Shown here: one piece after another, positions 8,990-17,306 of the stretch
Layout of the letters: every line of letters starts with the position of its first letter
Position numbering within the stretch: the stretch's first letter is position 1
Assembly: GCA_017446775.1 (NCBI GenBank)
Contig: JAFSQE010000008.1
Span: 83,175 to 147,174 of the forward strand
Source: Bacteroidales bacterium
GTDB taxonomy: Bacteria > Bacteroidota > Bacteroidia > Bacteroidales > UBA932
Direction of reading: 5' to 3'
DNA length: 64,000 nt
Notes under the pieces: generated by a model
Database searches by the model: none
The model's input: only the letters and a program-made list of their open reading frames with translations
What the model was told of the DNA's origin: nothing
Made by a program: the position numbers and the translations under genes

Positions 8990-9439
8990 CTAGGCGGGTT
9001 GCCACTTGTAGCCCAGTTGGGAGAGGATGTGGCTGGCGCCAAGGGTGTACATCGCTTCCAGGGCGCCGGCAAAAGCCTTGAAGGCATCCACACTGCCGGC
9101 CTCCACGCCGCTGTGGCGCAGCAGGCTGTTGGCTTCGGTTGCCTTGGAGCGGAAGAAGTTCGCCAGATTTACTGCCTGCGGGCTCTCCAGGGCCAGCCCA
9201 AGGATATGCTCTGTGATATGCTCGTCCATATAGTCAAAGCCCTTCTCACCGCAGTAAAAGACATAATCACAATCTTTGTAACGTGTCCAGTCGCGGTCCC
9301 AAAGGCATGCTACGGCGGCTCCGATATATGCCGCCCATGCCAGCACCACCTCGGGATAGTCGTTGAATTCCCTTACGGCGTCGACCATAAAGTCGGGAGA
9401 AACCTTCTCCCATGTCTGCTCAAAATCTGCAGTGAGCAT
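8990..9439 (-). CDS. Conserved-looking hypothetical protein in the glycine-lipid operon
   Basis: 149 residues that I do not recognise. No signal peptide is present; the protein looks soluble and helical, with an aromatic centre (YPEVVLAWAAYIGAAVACLWDRDW, then DYVFYCGEKGFDYMDEHI). Its start shares a base with the GlsB-like stop (TGATG), so translation is probably coupled, and it is the third gene of the operon GlsA-like, GlsB-like, this gene. That placement suggests a role linked to lipid synthesis or simply membrane-associated housekeeping, but nothing in the sequence shows a catalytic site. Confidence 0.75.
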   Translation of the reverse strand: MLTADFEQTWEKVSPDFMVDAVREFNDYPEVVLAWAAYIGAAVACLWDRDWTRYKDCDYVFYCGEKGFDYMDEHITEHILGLALESPQAVNLANFFRSKATEANSLLRHSGVEAGSVDAFKAFAGALEAMYTLGASHILSQLGYKWQPA

Positions 9440-10494
9440 CAGGCTTTGTTTTTCCTCCGTTTGAATCTCTCAAAAATGGCGGTCTTACGCAAGGAACGTC
9501 GAGTTTTGAGCATCTCCATGTCTTCGTTGGAAATCTTTGGGAAGCGCTTGCGCACCCGGCGGGTCCATTCGCCAAACGCAGCCGCGAAATGCCGGTCGCG
9601 CTTCTCCGGATACATCTCGTTGTAGCAGATCATGATACCCGTCTCCTCGACATCGGAGAACTCGTCGTTGATGGCGGTACCCAGCATCTTCATCGAGGGG
9701 GAGCTGTTCATGTACGAGTTTACCAGCGGCGGGATGTTTGCGCCCAGCCTGCGTACCGCCTCCTTGAGGTTGCGGTAGTCGTTTTTGAAATCTGCATCCT
9801 TCAATATCAAATCCATAAGGCGCGGGCTGGTTTCCGGCATAACCGGTTTGACGGGGCGCACCAGATTGTCGGGATCGGGGAAATGTTTCCAGAGGAAGTG
9901 GAGGATAAGATCGCGGGCAGGACGGTCGTAAGAGGGATACATCGTCATCTTTCCAAAGAAATAGATGATGCCCGGATGCTCTGCCGCAACAGCGGCTATG
10001 CCGTCCCAAAGATTGTCCAGGGCATACAGAGCCTTTGCACCGGCGCGGGAACTCTGATAGTCGGGAGTGACAAAGCTGCGCCCAAGTTCCATGGTGTGAG
10101 GGAGATAATCTCTGATAAACGTGTCGCTGAAGTGGAACATGTGGGAAGTGGCCAGTATCGGCTGCCCCTTACTGTCAAAGGCGACGTCGGGGCCAAGGAT
10201 GTAGCGGTAGCCGCCCAGAATGGCCTTGGCATCGGGATCCCACACCACAATCTGCTTATAAGGGACATCCATCGTGTCAAAATCGTCGATATCGGCCGCA
10301 AGCCCGCTGCCGCCGCCGCCTTCGCGGAAGGATATCTCGCGCAAACGGCCAATTTCCAGCATTACGTTGGGGGAATCGTGGGCGTCTGTCACATACAGCA
10401 CATTGCCGCCCTTGTTTGTATCACAAAGCCTCTTGTCGGGGGTAAGTTCCGCCTCCAGCTTTTCTACACTTATTGGATCGATTATTCTGTCCAT
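9439..10494 (-). CDS. glsB: GNAT-family N-acyltransferase, GlsB-like (glycine-lipid synthesis, step 1)
   Basis: 351 residues related to OlsB/GlsB-type N-acyltransferases, which transfer a 3-hydroxyacyl chain from acyl-ACP to an amino acid; in Bacteroides the substrate is glycine. Supporting blocks are the N-terminal LREISFREGGGGSG, KQIVVWDPDAKAILGGYRYILG, TMELGRSFVTPDYQ and the basic C-terminus RRSLRKTAIFERFKRRKNK, which may contact the membrane. It lies three bases after the GlsA-like O-acyltransferase, the pairing known from Bacteroides thetaiotaomicron, although from memory the gene order there is the reverse. Substrate assignment is by homology and neighbourhood. Confidence 0.85.
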   Translation of the reverse strand: MDRIIDPISVEKLEAELTPDKRLCDTNKGGNVLYVTDAHDSPNVMLEIGRLREISFREGGGGSGLAADIDDFDTMDVPYKQIVVWDPDAKAILGGYRYILGPDVAFDSKGQPILATSHMFHFSDTFIRDYLPHTMELGRSFVTPDYQSSRAGAKALYALDNLWDGIAAVAAEHPGIIYFFGKMTMYPSYDRPARDLILHFLWKHFPDPDNLVRPVKPVMPETSPRLMDLILKDADFKNDYRNLKEAVRRLGANIPPLVNSYMNSSPSMKMLGTAINDEFSDVEETGIMICYNEMYPEKRDRHFAAAFGEWTRRVRKRFPKISNEDMEMLKTRRSLRKTAIFERFKRRKNKA

Positions 10495-10497
10495 GCT

Positions 10498-11322
10498 CTA
10501 TAATTCGTATACTTTTTCACGTACCCAGGCAGCCCAATCGGTATCGCTCCTGCTCCTGTCAAAGGTCTCGGGCGGGATGGGTTTGCCGAATTTGACCTTG
10601 AAGGTGCCGCCCCGCTGCCGGTACATCTCGTCCGGCAGGAACAGCATGACCACGTTAAACTTTAGTTTGAGCCACTTGCATATGTTGGCTATGTTGTAGA
10701 ACCGGTTGCTGTTGCGGCCAACGAAGTGGATGGGAACCACCCAGCGGCTGGTCTCACGGCTCATCTTTATGAAGTTCTTGCCCCACGGCAGGTCCTGAAC
10801 CTTGCCCTTGATCTTGCGGGAGCAAAGGCCGGCCGGGAAAATCAACAGATTGTTATCGGAATGATAAACATCGTGTATCATCTTTGGCAAATCGCGCGCC
10901 TGGGCGCCCGTACGGTTGATGGGAACGCTCATAGAGGCGATGCCCGGCAGCGCCATCAGGAAATCGTTTACCAGAAAACGGACGTTATGGCCAAAATTCT
11001 CCCCCACGATGCTGGCCAGGGCCACTCCGTCGATGCCGCCCAGCGGATGATTGCTGGCAAAGGTGATAAACGAGCCCTCCGGCACCACTACGTTTTCCAG
11101 CCCTTCTACATCCAGCTTGACATCCAGATACTTGATGCCTTCGGTGCAGAATTCTATCCCCTCGTACCCCTTGACAATCATGCCGTTCATAAAGTCCTGG
11201 TGGATAAAACGCTTAAGCCAGTTAAGGAACCATTTGGGGATTTTCTTGCCCGGGAACTTCTTTGCAACCACCTTGTCCAGGTCAATCGCAAGGTCGGGTC
11301 GGGGAACAGGTGTCTCGCTCAT
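10498..11322 (-). CDS. glsA: PlsC-like O-acyltransferase, GlsA-like (glycine-lipid synthesis, step 2)
   Basis: Lysophospholipid acyltransferase-family protein, predicted to O-acylate the 3-hydroxy chain of N-acyl glycine. The ATG at 11322 (MSETPVPRPDLAID) gives 274 residues; the frame extends 12 codons further, but that part overlaps a -7 box region. The acyltransferase motif is NHPLGGIDG, where the catalytic His and Asp are separated by five residues rather than the four of classical HX4D enzymes. A second conserved block is LLIFPAGLCSRKIKGKVQDLPWGKNF. Operon leader of GlsA-GlsB-unknown. Confidence 0.85.
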   Translation of the reverse strand: MSETPVPRPDLAIDLDKVVAKKFPGKKIPKWFLNWLKRFIHQDFMNGMIVKGYEGIEFCTEGIKYLDVKLDVEGLENVVVPEGSFITFASNHPLGGIDGVALASIVGENFGHNVRFLVNDFLMALPGIASMSVPINRTGAQARDLPKMIHDVYHSDNNLLIFPAGLCSRKIKGKVQDLPWGKNFIKMSRETSRWVVPIHFVGRNSNRFYNIANICKWLKLKFNVVMLFLPDEMYRQRGGTFKVKFGKPIPPETFDRSRSDTDWAAWVREKVYEL

Positions 11323-11345
11323 AGCTTCTAAAAGAAATACGAACC

Positions 11346-11353
11346 CAAAAGTA
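11346..11353 (-). promoter_or_regulatory. Candidate -7 box (TACTTTTG) for the glycine-lipid operon
   Basis: TAnnTTTG match 23 bases before the glsA-like ATG, without a recognisable -33 element at 19 bases. Confidence 0.4.
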
Positions 11354-11374
11354 GTCAAAAATCCAAAACGGCTT

Positions 11375-11382
11375 TAAATTTG
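11375..11382 (+). promoter_or_regulatory. Candidate -7 box (TAAATTTG) for the hydrolase/glycosyltransferase pair
   Basis: TAnnTTTG match 37 bases before the ATG at 11420, without a clear -33 TTTG. Confidence 0.45.
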
Positions 11383-11419
11383 CAACAACTTTTTCTCGAT
11401 AAAAATAATCTGAAACAAG

Positions 11420-11965
11420 ATGAAAAAATATGCCGTTATTGTCGTTGACATGCTCAACGACTTTGTTACGGGTCCGATTGCGGACCCAAGGGTCCACCAC
11501 ATCATCGAGCCCATCGGGCAGCTGTGCGACAAGGCACGCGCTGCCGGCATACCCGTACTTTATGCAAACGACAGCCATACTCCCGAGATAGACAAAGAGT
11601 TCCGCGTGTGGGGCCCCCACGCCGTAGAGGGCACCAAAGGGGCAGAGGTGATAGATGAACTCAAGCCGCGTAAAGGCGACTATGTCATCCCCAAGAAGAC
11701 CTACAGCGGATTTTTCGAGACCACCATGGAACGCGTGCTGCGCGAGCTGGATGTCGATACCGTAATCATCACCGGCTGGCAGGCAGACTGCTGCTGCCGC
11801 CATACCAGTGCCGATGCCTTTTTCCGCGGATTTGACATCGTGGTTCCGCGCGAAACCACCGACACAGTGTCAGAGGAGGCTTATCAGGGCGCACTGGAGT
11901 ATATCAAAAATATCTATGGCGGGACCATCTGTGACCTTAAGGACCTGCCTTTTATGAACGAGTAG
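11420..11965 (+). CDS. Isochorismatase-family cysteine hydrolase
   Basis: 181-residue cytoplasmic hydrolase of the isochorismatase/nicotinamidase fold. The catalytic triad is visible: Asp10 in VVDMLNDF, Lys93 in PKKTYSGF and the cysteine of the GWQADCCCRHTSADA block (Cys125 by alignment with GxxTDxCVxxTAxDA). Three consecutive cysteines at 124-126 are unusual. It could be a nicotinamidase or another amidase; the metal-binding histidines of nicotinamidase are not obvious (SHTPEIDKEF is the equivalent loop), so I do not assign a substrate. Three bases separate it from the glycosyltransferase, so the two form one operon. Confidence 0.88.
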   Translation: MKKYAVIVVDMLNDFVTGPIADPRVHHIIEPIGQLCDKARAAGIPVLYANDSHTPEIDKEFRVWGPHAVEGTKGAEVIDELKPRKGDYVIPKKTYSGFFETTMERVLRELDVDTVIITGWQADCCCRHTSADAFFRGFDIVVPRETTDTVSEEAYQGALEYIKNIYGGTICDLKDLPFMNE

Positions 11966-11968
11966 GAT

Positions 11969-13204
11969 ATGAAAGTCGGATTGTTTATCGACACCTTCTA
12001 TCCGATGGTAGACGGCGTCGTCAAGGTGGTTGACAATTATGCCCGCCGCCTCGCAAAGAAATGCAAGGTGACGGTATTTTGTCCCACGGTCAAGGGCTAC
12101 AATACGGAAGAAGACAAGAAATATCCATACGAAATAGTCCGCTGCACCTCCCTGCCGCTTCCGGGGCAGGACTATTCGCTGCCGCTGCCGCTAGCCGACC
12201 CCGCCTATAACGTCCCCCTTATCAAGAGCGGACTGGACATTGTGCACATCCACTCCCCGTTTGCTGTGGGCACATCCGGTGTTTTTTACGCAAAGACGCA
12301 TGCCATTCCGGCGATCGCTACGTTGCATTCGCAGTTCCGTCAGGATTTTGAAAGGACCTTCCGTCTGGAGCCCACCGTCAAGATGGCACTGAATACCTTG
12401 ATGATGACCTTCAACTCCTGTGACGAATGCTGGGCGGTGAACTCAGCCATAAAGGAGCTTTACGAGACCGAATACGGCCTCACGTCCCCCTGCAAAGTGA
12501 TGCTGAACGCCACCGATCATGTCCCGGTAGCCGACCCGGCCGCGGCCGCCGCACGTGTGAACCAGCGCTTTGGCCTGGCACCGGACGAGACGGTATTGCT
12601 GTTCGTGGGCCGCATCAACTATCTGAAGAAGATTGACTTTGCCGCACGCTCTTTGCGCATCCTCAAAGACCGCGGCGTAAAGTTCAAGATGATATTTGCC
12701 GGCCAGGGGCTTGACGAAGACCGGTTTGCCGAGCTCATCCGTGAACTGCATCTCGAGAACGACGTGATTATGGCGGGTCTGGTTGGCGGCCGCGAAGACC
12801 TTCAGGACCTTTATTCCCGCGCCAAACTGTTCCTCTTCCCGTCGCTATACGATGCGAACTCGCTGGTTCAGATAGAAGCCGCCTGCCAGAGCACCCCCAC
12901 CGTGTTCCTCAAAGGTGCGCGAACCGCCGCTACCGTGGCCGATGGCGTGAACGCCCTGGTGAGCGAGCCCACGGAAGAAGCATATGCCGATACCATCCAG
13001 GCTATTCTGGCCGATGATGAGCGATATGACCGCCTTGCCAAAGCCGCCCGCGAACAACTATATCTGGACTGGGATACAGTGGTGGACGGGGTATATCAAC
13101 TGTATCAGGAAAAGATAGCGGCCAAGAAGAAGGACGTGGAGGCCAACAGCCTCACCAACCGTCTGCGCCAGACATTCCTCCGCGGTGCAGAAGCGAATCA
13201 ATAG
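11969..13204 (+). CDS. GT4-family glycosyltransferase
   Basis: 411-residue GT-B fold retaining glycosyltransferase. The N-terminal acceptor domain starts MKVGLFIDTFYPMVDGVVKV with HIHSPFAVG and TLHSQFRQDFERTF; the donor domain has LFVGRINYLKKIDFAARSL and the E-x7-E-like FPSLYDANSLVQIEAACQS. The N-terminal pattern resembles bacterial diacylglycerol glucosyl/mannosyl transferases, so a lipid acceptor is possible and would suit the adjacent lipid genes, but this is inference. The stop codon region overlaps the convergent GH144 gene by seven bases. Confidence 0.88.
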   Translation: MKVGLFIDTFYPMVDGVVKVVDNYARRLAKKCKVTVFCPTVKGYNTEEDKKYPYEIVRCTSLPLPGQDYSLPLPLADPAYNVPLIKSGLDIVHIHSPFAVGTSGVFYAKTHAIPAIATLHSQFRQDFERTFRLEPTVKMALNTLMMTFNSCDECWAVNSAIKELYETEYGLTSPCKVMLNATDHVPVADPAAAAARVNQRFGLAPDETVLLFVGRINYLKKIDFAARSLRILKDRGVKFKMIFAGQGLDEDRFAELIRELHLENDVIMAGLVGGREDLQDLYSRAKLFLFPSLYDANSLVQIEAACQSTPTVFLKGARTAATVADGVNALVSEPTEEAYADTIQAILADDERYDRLAKAAREQLYLDWDTVVDGVYQLYQEKIAAKKKDVEANSLTNRLRQTFLRGAEANQ

Positions 13205-14838
13205 CTGAAACCAAGCACATCCAGGCCCCGGCGTACGTCGGGGTCTGTCATAAAGGTGTTCCACAGCAGGCCGCTGCGGTAATTCTCTATCATGCAGACA
13301 ATCGGCCCCTGGTCTATAGCGATGTAGCTTGTGGCGAACCAGCGGTCTTCCAGGCTGAAGGCATCCTTGAATCCGTATTCTCCCCAGATTTTCCCGCCCA
13401 GTCGGTAGTAGAAGTACTCCAGGGCCGCCAAAGACTCTTCCGGAGTGTAGGGCATGCTGGCCAGCGCTGCGGTGGGGGCGATGGTGCCGGTGTCGTTGGC
13501 GGGTGAAGAGGCTATGTACCCTTTGCTGTAGTCGCTGGCTGTGAGCCCCCAGCAGACGTCGCTGTAGCCGTAATACCCCTTGGGATTGGCGGCGCAATAG
13601 GCGTGGTTGATTTTTGCGTGGGCCACATTCTGCTCCCAGTAGTTGGCGTAGGCATCCGTCAGGCTGCGGGGATCCAGGCCCAGGAAAGAGTAGTGGGCAA
13701 AGAACATCGGCCCGCCGCAGGCCTCGCCCAGCGGCAGGGTGATGTCGTAGTATTTTTTACCGTTGTGTACATTTTTCGCCCAGCCCTTGTCATAAACATC
13801 CTTGGTGATGGGGTGGGTGGGTGACGATGCCGCAAGCACATAGATTATCAGCGCCTCGTTCCAGCCGCGGATGGGCATATTCATCTGCCACTCGTATTCG
13901 GGAGACCAGTGCCAGTAGAGCACGTTCTGCCCGTCGCGGGTGAACCAGTCCCATTCGACATCCTCCCACAGGGTGGTGACGCCGCTGCGGATGGCGGTCT
14001 CGGTGGCATCGGTCCCATCGAAATAGGCCCTAAGGGTCAGCAGACCCTCCATCAGGAAGGCAGTTTCTACCAGGTCGGCGCCGTTGTCTTTGGTGCTGAA
14101 TGCTAAAGCTTTGCCTGAGGTGCCGTTGAGCCAGTGCGGGAAGGCTCCGTGGAATTTTTCTGCCTTATCGGAGAGGAAATCCACCACCTTAAGGGCTTGC
14201 CGGGCACCTTCCTCACGGGTAATGAAGCCGCGGGCAATGCCTACCGGGATGGTCATCAGGCCGAAGCCGCTGCCGCCGGTGGTCACCGTCTCGTCGCTGC
14301 CCAGCCGCTCCCGCGCCAGTCCGCTTACAGGGTGCGCGTAATCCCAGAAATATTTGAATGTTTGCTGCTGCACTTTTGTGAGCAGTTCGTCGGTGGAGAT
14401 GCGCGGGAAGACATCCTTGGTGTCGTCGAAGGCGGTGATGAAGGAGAAGGTGAAACCTTCAATAATATCGACCCCGAACCCTTCTCCGGCGGCAATGCCC
14501 AGGCGGTACTGGGAAAAGTCGTTCAGAGGCGCGGCCGGCTGCAGAATCATCACCGAAGGGTCATTCTCGGCCAGGCGGGCGTCCATTTTGTCCCCGCTGA
14601 AGGATATGCAGGAGGCCAGCGAAAGGGCGTCCAACGTGATTTCCCGGGAGAAGCTCACGGCGATTTCCGGCTGCAGGCTCACTCCGTTCAGGGTGCCGGA
14701 CTCCAGTACCGGCTTGCCGTCTACGGAGACGGAAACCACCATTGCGCGGGGCAGCGGATCGGGTTGTGCCGGATGTTCGCACCCGGCCGTCAAGGCCGCC
14801 ATAATCACGGCGGCGAGAAAAAGGATAAGACGTTTCAT
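13198..14838 (-). CDS. GH144-family beta-1,2-glucanase lipoprotein with N-terminal Ig-like domain
   Basis: 546 residues from the ATG at 14838, with signal MKRLILFLAAVIMAALTAGC (lipid on Cys20). Residues about 35-140 form an Ig-like domain of the bacterial SbsA type, and 145-546 a GH144/glucoamylase-like (alpha/alpha)6 domain. The acidic set that I recall for the Chitinophaga endo-beta-1,2-glucanase (D-x3-D-x2-E, then E about 70 residues on) is present as Asp251, Asp255, Glu258 and Glu328. Last gene of the locus; its lipid anchor suggests the outer membrane, probably the surface. A short GC-rich hairpin lies in the 43-base gap before it. A much longer upstream frame is rejected because it lacks homology. 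Confidence 0.87.
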   Translation of the reverse strand: MKRLILFLAAVIMAALTAGCEHPAQPDPLPRAMVVSVSVDGKPVLESGTLNGVSLQPEIAVSFSREITLDALSLASCISFSGDKMDARLAENDPSVMILQPAAPLNDFSQYRLGIAAGEGFGVDIIEGFTFSFITAFDDTKDVFPRISTDELLTKVQQQTFKYFWDYAHPVSGLARERLGSDETVTTGGSGFGLMTIPVGIARGFITREEGARQALKVVDFLSDKAEKFHGAFPHWLNGTSGKALAFSTKDNGADLVETAFLMEGLLTLRAYFDGTDATETAIRSGVTTLWEDVEWDWFTRDGQNVLYWHWSPEYEWQMNMPIRGWNEALIIYVLAASSPTHPITKDVYDKGWAKNVHNGKKYYDITLPLGEACGGPMFFAHYSFLGLDPRSLTDAYANYWEQNVAHAKINHAYCAANPKGYYGYSDVCWGLTASDYSKGYIASSPANDTGTIAPTAALASMPYTPEESLAALEYFYYRLGGKIWGEYGFKDAFSLEDRWFATSYIAIDQGPIVCMIENYRSGLLWNTFMTDPDVRRGLDVLGFSY

Positions 14839-14881
14839 GGTGACGACAGGGAGATCCCTCCCCCTGCCGCCTGAATAATCT

Positions 14882-15742
14882 TTAGAGAAGTGCGATAGCA
14901 ACCTCTTCTTTGCGGAGAGCCTGGAGCTCAGCCTCGGTGAGGGCCTTGTTGAAGATGCGGACCTCGTCGATGGAACCTGCAAAGAAGCTCTGCCAGGACT
15001 CGCTGGAAGCACCCTCGATGAAAGATGCCCAGCCGCCTACATAGAGAGCGTTGGTGTTGCCGGTTACAAAGCCGCCGATAGGGAGTTTGGGACCAAACTC
15101 GGCATCTTTAACCTTAACGCCGTCTACATACAGTGCCCATGCGCCTGTAGCAGCGGTGTAGGTGAATGCAAACTGGAACCAGTTGCCATATTTTGCGAAA
15201 GCTGCATCGTATGTGTCAAGCCAGATATTCTGCTCGTTGCCCTCTGCATCGTGCAGCACAACGCGGCCGTTTACCTGCTGCTCTTTGACACCAGTCTCCT
15301 CGGGGACACGGGTATTGTCAAAGTAAGCGATGAATGCAGGCCAGTCAATACCGGAACCGTTTACAGAGAGGATAGCACCCTTGGAGCACTCTTCTTTGAG
15401 TTTGACCCAAGCGGTGAAGGTCATATCGGTGAGACCTGTGAAGGGGTTGGTTGCTGCCAGCGCGTACTTGGTGTATGCTTGGGTTGTGTTGGTGCCGCTG
15501 GTGTTGGTCCAGCCTTTGCCGATATAACCGGCTGCATCCATAGAGGCAGAACCCTTGGACTCTACCATAGAGATACCGGTGCCGGGAGTCTCGTTTGCCT
15601 CAAAGCTGAAGTGTGCAACCAGGTTTTCTGCAGCGGTCTTCACCTCGGGAGTCTGGCTCTCTTTCTCTTTTTCGTCATCGGGCTTGTTGCAGGAAACAAT
15701 GGCGATCATTGCCATAGCTGCGAGTAATAAAAGCTTTTTCAT
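14882..15742 (-). CDS. LamG-domain surface glycan-binding lipoprotein
   Basis: 286 residues; MKKLLLLAAMAMIAIVSC (Cys18) followed by an acidic linker DDEKEKESQ that fits surface export of Bacteroidota lipoproteins. The rest is one concanavalin-A-like LamG_3 domain: LVAHFSFEANETPG at the start, DMTFTAWVKLKEE, WFQFAFTYTAATGAWALYVDGVKV and the closing AGSIDEVRIFNKALTEAEL. It sits directly after susD, where SusE/SusF-type glycan-binding proteins lie, so it probably helps capture the polysaccharide. LamG domains occur in both binding proteins and enzymes; no catalytic residues are evident. Confidence 0.85.
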   Translation of the reverse strand: MKKLLLLAAMAMIAIVSCNKPDDEKEKESQTPEVKTAAENLVAHFSFEANETPGTGISMVESKGSASMDAAGYIGKGWTNTSGTNTTQAYTKYALAATNPFTGLTDMTFTAWVKLKEECSKGAILSVNGSGIDWPAFIAYFDNTRVPEETGVKEQQVNGRVVLHDAEGNEQNIWLDTYDAAFAKYGNWFQFAFTYTAATGAWALYVDGVKVKDAEFGPKLPIGGFVTGNTNALYVGGWASFIEGASSESWQSFFAGSIDEVRIFNKALTEAELQALRKEEVAIALL

Positions 15743-15784
15743 TTGATTTGTTAATTAAGTTTGTTAAAAAAGTTGATGTATTGA

Positions 15785-17302
15785 TTAATAAACATATCCA
15801 GGCGTTGCCGGGAGATTGGGGTTGAGCTGCCGCTGGGCGGCGGGGATGGGGAACACCTCGTTTTTGCCGGTGGTGAAGCCCAGCGGGCCGAGAACCTCGG
15901 CCGCCTTGCCCCAGCGTACCAGGTCAAAGAAGCGGTTCTCTTCCAGAGCCAGTTCTGCCCGGCGCTCGTCGTAGATGTTTTCCAGAGTTGCGGGTGCAGT
16001 GTCAAGACCGGCGCGGTGGCGCACCTCGTTGAGGGCGGTCTCTGCGCTGTAGCCCGATGTCGGGGTGATGGTGGCGCCGCTGGCCATTGCCTCTGCAAAT
16101 ATCAGCAGCAGGTCGGCATAGCGGATGATGCGCATGTTGTGGTCCAGGCTGCAGGCATTGAAAGAGCGGTTGTTGTATCTGGAAGGTACGTATACTTTGC
16201 CATTGTAGTACGGATTGATGGGCACCAGGGTTTTCTCGCCATCTATGAAGACCTCTTTCATCGAAGATGTTATAAGGTCACCTTCCGGGGTGGTTCTGCC
16301 AACCTCCAACAGGGTAACCTGTTTGCGGACATTGTCTCCGCGTGAATCCAGAAAGTCTATTAGTCTCTGGCTGGGAACCTTGTATCCCCATCCCTGCAGG
16401 GGCTCCTTGCCGCCGCGGGGTGCCTGTATGAACCCGTAGTAGCTAAGGGGCATACCGCCGGTAGTCTGGCCGAGGTCGGAGCTTTCTATCTCCATGATAG
16501 ATTCAGCACCGCCCTCGTTCTCTACGTTGAAGGCATCCTTGAAACGGCTCATAAGGGAGTAGCGGCCGCTGGCAATAATCAGGTCGGACAAGCGTGCAGC
16601 CTCGTTCCAATCCTTGCGGTAAAGGGCAACCTTGGCCTTGAGGGCCATCGCAGTGTATTTGTTGTAGCGCCCCTTGTAGTCGGTGTGGGAGTCGGGAACA
16701 ATGGCGATGGCATCATCCAGGTCGCGGTAGATGAAGGTGTAGATATCCTCTGCAGATGCTGCCTGGGCCGATGCCAGTTCTGCGGAAGTCATCGTGCGGT
16801 CTATGATGGGCACCGTGCCGAACAGACGCACCAGGTTGAAATATGCATAGGCGCGGATAATCTTGGCCTCGCCGCGGCATTCAACCACCGTTTGCTGGCC
16901 GGCCTCGGATGTGATGGCCTCTGCAAAGAGGTCCATGGACTCGATGGCGAAGTTGGCTGCAGAAGATATGTTGAAGTAGTAGTTCCACATCGCCTCCACG
17001 TTGTTGTTGTCGGGGCCATAGGAGAAGTTATCCAGTTGGGCAACGGTAGGTCCGTCGGACTCTGAAGAGCCTTTGTCGGCATCGTCGGAGACGATTTCCA
17101 TGACACCCACATAGTTCTGTGCTTCACCCTCGCCAAGCCGCATGGATGCATAGGCGGCGCTCACAGGCATAAACACATTCTCTGTCTTGGAGTAGTCCAG
17201 ACCGGCAGAGGGCATGGTGGCTTCTGTGCGGATGTCCAGGAATCCGGAGCAGGAAACAGCTGCAAAAGCAGCGAACAGTATGATGATGAATCTTGTTTTC
17301 AT
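15785..17302 (-). CDS. SusD/RagB-family nutrient-binding lipoprotein
   Basis: 505-residue outer-membrane lipoprotein (MKTRFIIILFAAFAAVSC, Cys18) forming the lid over the SusC barrel. It has the SusD features: N-terminal SGFLDIRTEATMPS, tetratricopeptide-like helical region with ECRGEAKIIRAYAYFNLVRLFGTVPII, and the C-terminal ALNEVRHRAGLDT...IYDERRAELALEENRFFDLVRWGKA. Four bases separate it from susC. The ligand is predicted to be beta-1,2-glucan from the flanking GH144 and GH3 enzymes, not from this protein itself. Confidence 0.94.
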   Translation of the reverse strand: MKTRFIIILFAAFAAVSCSGFLDIRTEATMPSAGLDYSKTENVFMPVSAAYASMRLGEGEAQNYVGVMEIVSDDADKGSSESDGPTVAQLDNFSYGPDNNNVEAMWNYYFNISSAANFAIESMDLFAEAITSEAGQQTVVECRGEAKIIRAYAYFNLVRLFGTVPIIDRTMTSAELASAQAASAEDIYTFIYRDLDDAIAIVPDSHTDYKGRYNKYTAMALKAKVALYRKDWNEAARLSDLIIASGRYSLMSRFKDAFNVENEGGAESIMEIESSDLGQTTGGMPLSYYGFIQAPRGGKEPLQGWGYKVPSQRLIDFLDSRGDNVRKQVTLLEVGRTTPEGDLITSSMKEVFIDGEKTLVPINPYYNGKVYVPSRYNNRSFNACSLDHNMRIIRYADLLLIFAEAMASGATITPTSGYSAETALNEVRHRAGLDTAPATLENIYDERRAELALEENRFFDLVRWGKAAEVLGPLGFTTGKNEVFPIPAAQRQLNPNLPATPGYVY

Positions 17303-17306
17303 AGTG

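Noticed and set aside
14839..15012. N-terminal extension of the Ig-GH144 gene, starting MLPASPGRASLQVPS
   Set aside because: It overlaps the LamG gene and precedes a good lipoprotein signal at 14838; the extension is Arg/Ser-rich without homology.
15785..16098. Short minus-strand frame overlapping the SusD 3' end considered as a frameshifted piece
   Set aside because: SusD is intact from signal peptide to stop with all family blocks in one frame.
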